Shown: piece by piece, positions 61,495 to 64,000 of the stretch
Layout: each line of letters starts with the position of its first letter
Numbering within the stretch: the stretch's first letter is position 1
NCBI RefSeq assembly: GCF_015234585.1
Contig: NZ_JADFCM010000008.1
Coordinates: forward strand, 806,001-870,000
Direction of reading: 5' to 3'
From: Pseudalkalibacillus hwajinpoensis
Lineage (GTDB): Bacteria > Bacillota > Bacilli > Bacillales > Guptibacillaceae
DNA: 64,000 nucleotides
Made by a program: the position numbers and the translations under genes
Notes under the pieces: model-generated
Told to the model about the DNA's origin: nothing
Database searches by the model: none
What the model saw: the letters and a program-made list of their open reading frames with translations, nothing else

Positions 61495-61530
61495 AAAAAG
61501 AAGCTCCTGGATGATGACCAGGAGCTTCTT
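61495..61530 (-). terminator. Terminator of the GH13 amylase gene
   Basis: AAGAAGCTCCTGG / CCAGGAGCTTCTT; on the minus strand it ends in TTTTT. Confidence 0.88.
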
Positions 61531-61532
61531 GC

Positions 61533-63266
61533 TTATGAAATGTCTAAAATAGTGAAGCCAAATGGTTCAAGATGAAGTAGGCTAGAGTCGTGCTGACTCC
61601 CTAAAAGAGTTTTTGCATTCAAATAATTGAGTGAGAGCTCAGTAGTTATGGCCTTTTCTGAGTTGTTTAATAGAAAGAGGAGCGTTTCATTATTCGTCTG
61701 CCTCTTATATTGAATAAGCGTTTCATCTGTATACACCACTTCGAAAGTTCCATCGTTCCGAAACGCAGGGTGTTGATTACGTAGGGCGATCAGTTCTTTT
61801 AAAAACTGAAATAGTTCAGTGTCCTGGTCTTTTTCATCCCAAATCATACATTCTCGACAACCAGGATCAGCGCCACCTTTCATCCCAATTTCGTCACCAT
61901 AATAAATACAAGGTGTTCCTGGGAAAGAGAATTGAAGGATATACATGAGCTTCACGACCTCCTTTTTCCCGTTTGCTAGTGTGAGGAGTCGCGGTGTATC
62001 GTGACTTCCTAATAAATTAAAGGCGACTTCATTCACATTTGCAGGATAAGAGTGAAGGAGTGCGGTTAGGCGGTTCCCCATTGTTTCGGCAGAGATTTTT
62101 CCATTTGCATAATGATCAAGTAGGGCAGCAGTTAAAGGATAGTTCATTACAGCATCAAACTGATCGCCCTGTAACCACGGCATTGAGTCGTGCCAGATTT
62201 CACCAAGAATATAAAGCTCAGGCTTAACACGCTTTACCTCTTTTCTAAATTCACGCCAGAAGCGGTGATCAATTTCATTTGCAACATCAAGTCGCCACCC
62301 GTCAATATCAAATTCTTCTACCCAGTAGCGACCAACTTGTAGTAAATACTCTCTCACTTCTGGGTTTTCAGTATTGAGCTTAGGCATTGTCGCTTCAAAG
62401 GCGAAAGTATCATAGGAGGGAAGAGGTTTTGTTTCAATTGGATAGGACCTCACGTGAAACCAGTCTCGATAGCGTGATGCTTCTCCGTTTTTTAATAAGT
62501 CCTGAAACGGTTCGAAGTAATAACCGCTATGATTGAAAACAGCATCAAGCATAACTTTAATGTCCCTTTCATGACAGGCTTTGACGAGCTCTTTAAATGT
62601 TTCTTTATCGCCAAATTGTGGATCAATCTCCATGTAATCGATTGTGTCGTACTTATGATTTGAGGCCGCTTTAAAAATAGGTGTGAAGTAAATGCCGTTA
62701 ATTCCAAGGTCTGTTAAGTGATCAAGATGATTTATTACCCCCTGGAAGTCTCCGCCGAAAAAGTTGTTACGCTCCGGAGGGTATTCCCCCCATGGAAGCG
62801 TACCTTTTGGATCTAAGGAAGTATCTCCGTTAGAGAATCGTTCGGGGAAGATCTGATACCATACTGTGTCCTTCACCCATCCAGGAGCTGTAAAGATATC
62901 AGCATCATTTAGGAAAGGGAAACTATAATAGTCGTTTGTATCTGATGGCTGTTCCGTATAGAAGCCTTTTTCTGTATGGTAATACGCTTCATTTTTATCT
63001 TCTAGATAGAAGCCATATCTCAATCTACGATAAGGAGGTTGGATCGCTACACTCCAATAATCGAATAGAGAGTCTGAGCCAGTTACTTTCATTGTTTTAG
63101 AAGTGAACTGCCATGCGTTGTCTTTCCAATCATACGGATCTCCATAAATAAGGGAGGTGGATGTCACATCATCTTTCTTTGTTCGAATCATCAGGTGTAG
63201 CGTTTTCTTATCATATGCGTAAGCATAGTTGTTCTTTGGGCGGTGATAGATGGCTTCTTTAAACAT
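61533..63266 (-). CDS. Cyclomaltodextrinase/maltogenic amylase (GH13)
   Basis: 577 residues. An N-terminal CBM34-like domain (about 1-120) precedes a GH13 barrel. Catalytic residues: the nucleophile Asp in GWRLDVANEID, the acid Glu in ILGEIWHDS, the transition-state Asp in LLGSHDTPR; DAVFNHSGYY is also typical. It lacks a signal peptide and should hydrolyse imported maltodextrins or cyclodextrins in the cytoplasm. ATG 63266 follows GGAGGTA; the longer frame (63323) is not supported. Divergent from mdxE, with cre sites between. Confidence 0.9.
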   Translation of the reverse strand: MFKEAIYHRPKNNYAYAYDKKTLHLMIRTKKDDVTSTSLIYGDPYDWKDNAWQFTSKTMKVTGSDSLFDYWSVAIQPPYRRLRYGFYLEDKNEAYYHTEKGFYTEQPSDTNDYYSFPFLNDADIFTAPGWVKDTVWYQIFPERFSNGDTSLDPKGTLPWGEYPPERNNFFGGDFQGVINHLDHLTDLGINGIYFTPIFKAASNHKYDTIDYMEIDPQFGDKETFKELVKACHERDIKVMLDAVFNHSGYYFEPFQDLLKNGEASRYRDWFHVRSYPIETKPLPSYDTFAFEATMPKLNTENPEVREYLLQVGRYWVEEFDIDGWRLDVANEIDHRFWREFRKEVKRVKPELYILGEIWHDSMPWLQGDQFDAVMNYPLTAALLDHYANGKISAETMGNRLTALLHSYPANVNEVAFNLLGSHDTPRLLTLANGKKEVVKLMYILQFSFPGTPCIYYGDEIGMKGGADPGCRECMIWDEKDQDTELFQFLKELIALRNQHPAFRNDGTFEVVYTDETLIQYKRQTNNETLLFLLNNSEKAITTELSLNYLNAKTLLGSQHDSSLLHLEPFGFTILDIS

Positions 63267-63283
63267 AACTAGATACCTCCATG

Positions 63284-63297
63284 TGCAATCGCTTGCA
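63284..63297. promoter_or_regulatory. cre/LacI-type operator before the amylase gene
   Basis: TGCAATCGCTTGCA fits the cre consensus TGNAANCGNTNNCA completely. It sits about 18 nt before the amylase start, close to its ribosome binding site, consistent with repression. Confidence 0.65.
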
Positions 63298-63439
63298 TTT
63301 TGATAATAGAAAACTCTTTTCAAGAACTAATCGAAATGGAATGTTGCTTCTATATAAATGTAGAAGATCAAAGTAGGTTAGTCAAATGTAAAAAACAAGG
63401 TGAATTTACTGTTTCGAAAAAATTTTGAAAAAACTTTGT

Positions 63440-63475
63440 GCAAACGGTTGCGAAAATTTTATAGCCATGTATAAT
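63440..63475 (+). promoter_or_regulatory. mdxE promoter with overlapping LacI-type operator
   Basis: TTGCGA (63448-63453), 16-nt spacer, TATAAT (63470-63475). The operator-like GCAAACGGTTGC (63440-63451) covers the -35 box, as expected for a MalR/MdxR-type regulator. Confidence 0.6.
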
Positions 63476-63492
63476 AAGTTATAGAAAGACAG

Positions 63493-63530
63493 TGCAATCG
63501 TTTTCACTGAGTTATATGAAAGCGCTTGTA
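63493..63530. promoter_or_regulatory. Two cre-like sites downstream of the mdxE promoter
   Basis: TGCAATCGTTTTCA (63493-63506) matches the cre consensus at every position. TGAAAGCGCTTGTA (63517-63530) differs at one position. Both lie between the promoter and mdxE, where CcpA would block transcription. Confidence 0.6.
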
Positions 63531-63562
63531 CTCCTATCGTAAAATTAAGAGGGGGTTAACAC

Positions 63563-64000
63563 ATGAAACGCTTTTTCGCTTTGTTTCTTACACTAGTTCT
63601 TGCAATCGGCGTTCTTGCAGCATGCGGACCGCAAAACAATGAAAACGCTTCTAGTAACAACGGAGGCAGTGATTCTGAGGGGGAAGATGCAAATAAACCT
63701 GAGAAGCTAGTTGTTTGGGAAGATACAGATAAAGGGATTGCACTTGAACCGGCTATTGCTAGTTTCGAGGAAGAGTACGGAATTAAAGTTGAATTTAAAG
63801 AACTAGGTATGGCTGACGAAATTAGAGAGCAAATTCGTCTTGATGGTCCAGCAGGTACTGGTCCTGACGTTATTACCCTTCCGCACGATCAAATTGGACA
63901 AGCTGCAGTTGAGGGACTTATTTCCCCAATCGAAGTTGAACAGTCTGTGATTGATACATTTACAGAATCTTCTATTCAAGCTGAAAACTTTGACGGTAAC
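63563..64000 (+). CDS. mdxE: Maltodextrin-binding lipoprotein (3' end missing)
   Basis: The first 146 residues are visible. The lipobox is VLAAC (Cys about 21), followed by a Ser/Asn/Glu linker and a family 1 solute-binding start: KLVVWEDTDKGIALEPAIASF, then GTGPDVITLPHDQIGQ. This is the MalE/MdxE type that captures maltodextrins for an ABC importer. The pairing with a divergent cytoplasmic cyclomaltodextrinase and shared cre sites supports this. AGAGGGGG precedes the ATG. Specificity for maltodextrin over other oligosaccharides is inferred. Confidence 0.85.
   Translation, partial: MKRFFALFLTLVLAIGVLAACGPQNNENASSNNGGSDSEGEDANKPEKLVVWEDTDKGIALEPAIASFEEEYGIKVEFKELGMADEIREQIRLDGPAGTGPDVITLPHDQIGQAAVEGLISPIEVEQSVIDTFTESSIQAENFDGN

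Overview
This window is chromosomal DNA from an AT-rich, aerobic, spore-forming member of the Bacillaceae. The evidence is a complete gerP spore-coat permeability locus with sigma-K-type promoters, cotJABC, a Spo0E-type phosphatase, and a Bacillus-like chromosomal backbone (addB-addA-sbcD-sbcC, yisK, yisL, asnO). No rRNA, tRNA, prophage, insertion sequence or CRISPR array is visible. The exact species cannot be named from the sequence.

Layout. 0-4.2 kb: the end of a DinB-like gene, then a promoter-driven operon of a tiny multi-CxxC protein, a malate-synthase relative that has lost its active site, and isocitrate lyase (aceA), closed by a terminator and followed by a large hairpin-repeat array. 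4.2-10.6 kb: a GrdB/PrdB-family gene read through an in-frame UGA (a probable selenoprotein), small membrane and Gly/Pro-rich proteins, sodF, a class A penicillin-binding protein with a long acidic tail, and a zinc alcohol dehydrogenase whose ribosome binding site lies in a hairpin. 10.6-12.7 kb: gerP genes on the minus strand, with gerPB moved to the end of the operon. 13-24.3 kb: secreted and lipoproteins, YkuK, moaA-fdhD, an LtaS-type lipoteichoic acid synthase behind an ECF-sigma-like promoter, a two-gene amino acid ABC importer lacking its ATPase, a SurA-like lipoprotein, an HD hydrolase and an acetyltransferase. 24.5-31 kb: small sporulation and hypothetical genes, unknown membrane-anchored proteins, and a DedA-family protein. 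31-33.4 kb: a second hairpin array and cotJABC. 33.5-47.3 kb: the AddAB helicase-nuclease, the SbcDC nuclease, and YknWX-like membrane genes. 47.5-59.1 kb: yisK, gabD, rocD, yisL, a FIST-PAS-GGDEF-EAL protein, a flavin monooxygenase-methyltransferase pair, and asnO. 59.1-64 kb: a third hairpin array, amtB-glnK with TnrA-like boxes, and a divergent maltodextrin locus (GH13 amylase and binding protein MdxE, cut by the window edge) with cre and LacI-type operator sites.

The two strongest novelties are as follows. (1) The frame at 4161-4898 (minus) has a single UGA inside a U-x-x-C redox motif. It is followed, 17 nt later, by the apical loop (GGUCG) of a bacterial-SECIS-like stem-loop. (2) A family of 119-nt hairpin units occurs at four loci (about 3.4-4.16, 26.15-26.41, 31.1-31.97 and 59.16-59.55 kb). 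The repeat period is almost invariant while the stems change by compensatory pairs. Three of the arrays directly abut the stop codon of a minus-strand gene that has no ordinary terminator of its own.

Working together: aceA and the maltodextrin locus handle carbon; rocD, gabD, glnK-amtB and asnO handle nitrogen and amino acids; gerP, cotJ, Spo0E and probably asnO serve sporulation; AddAB and SbcDC repair double-strand breaks. All functional assignments rest on reading the translated sequence by eye, without database searches.
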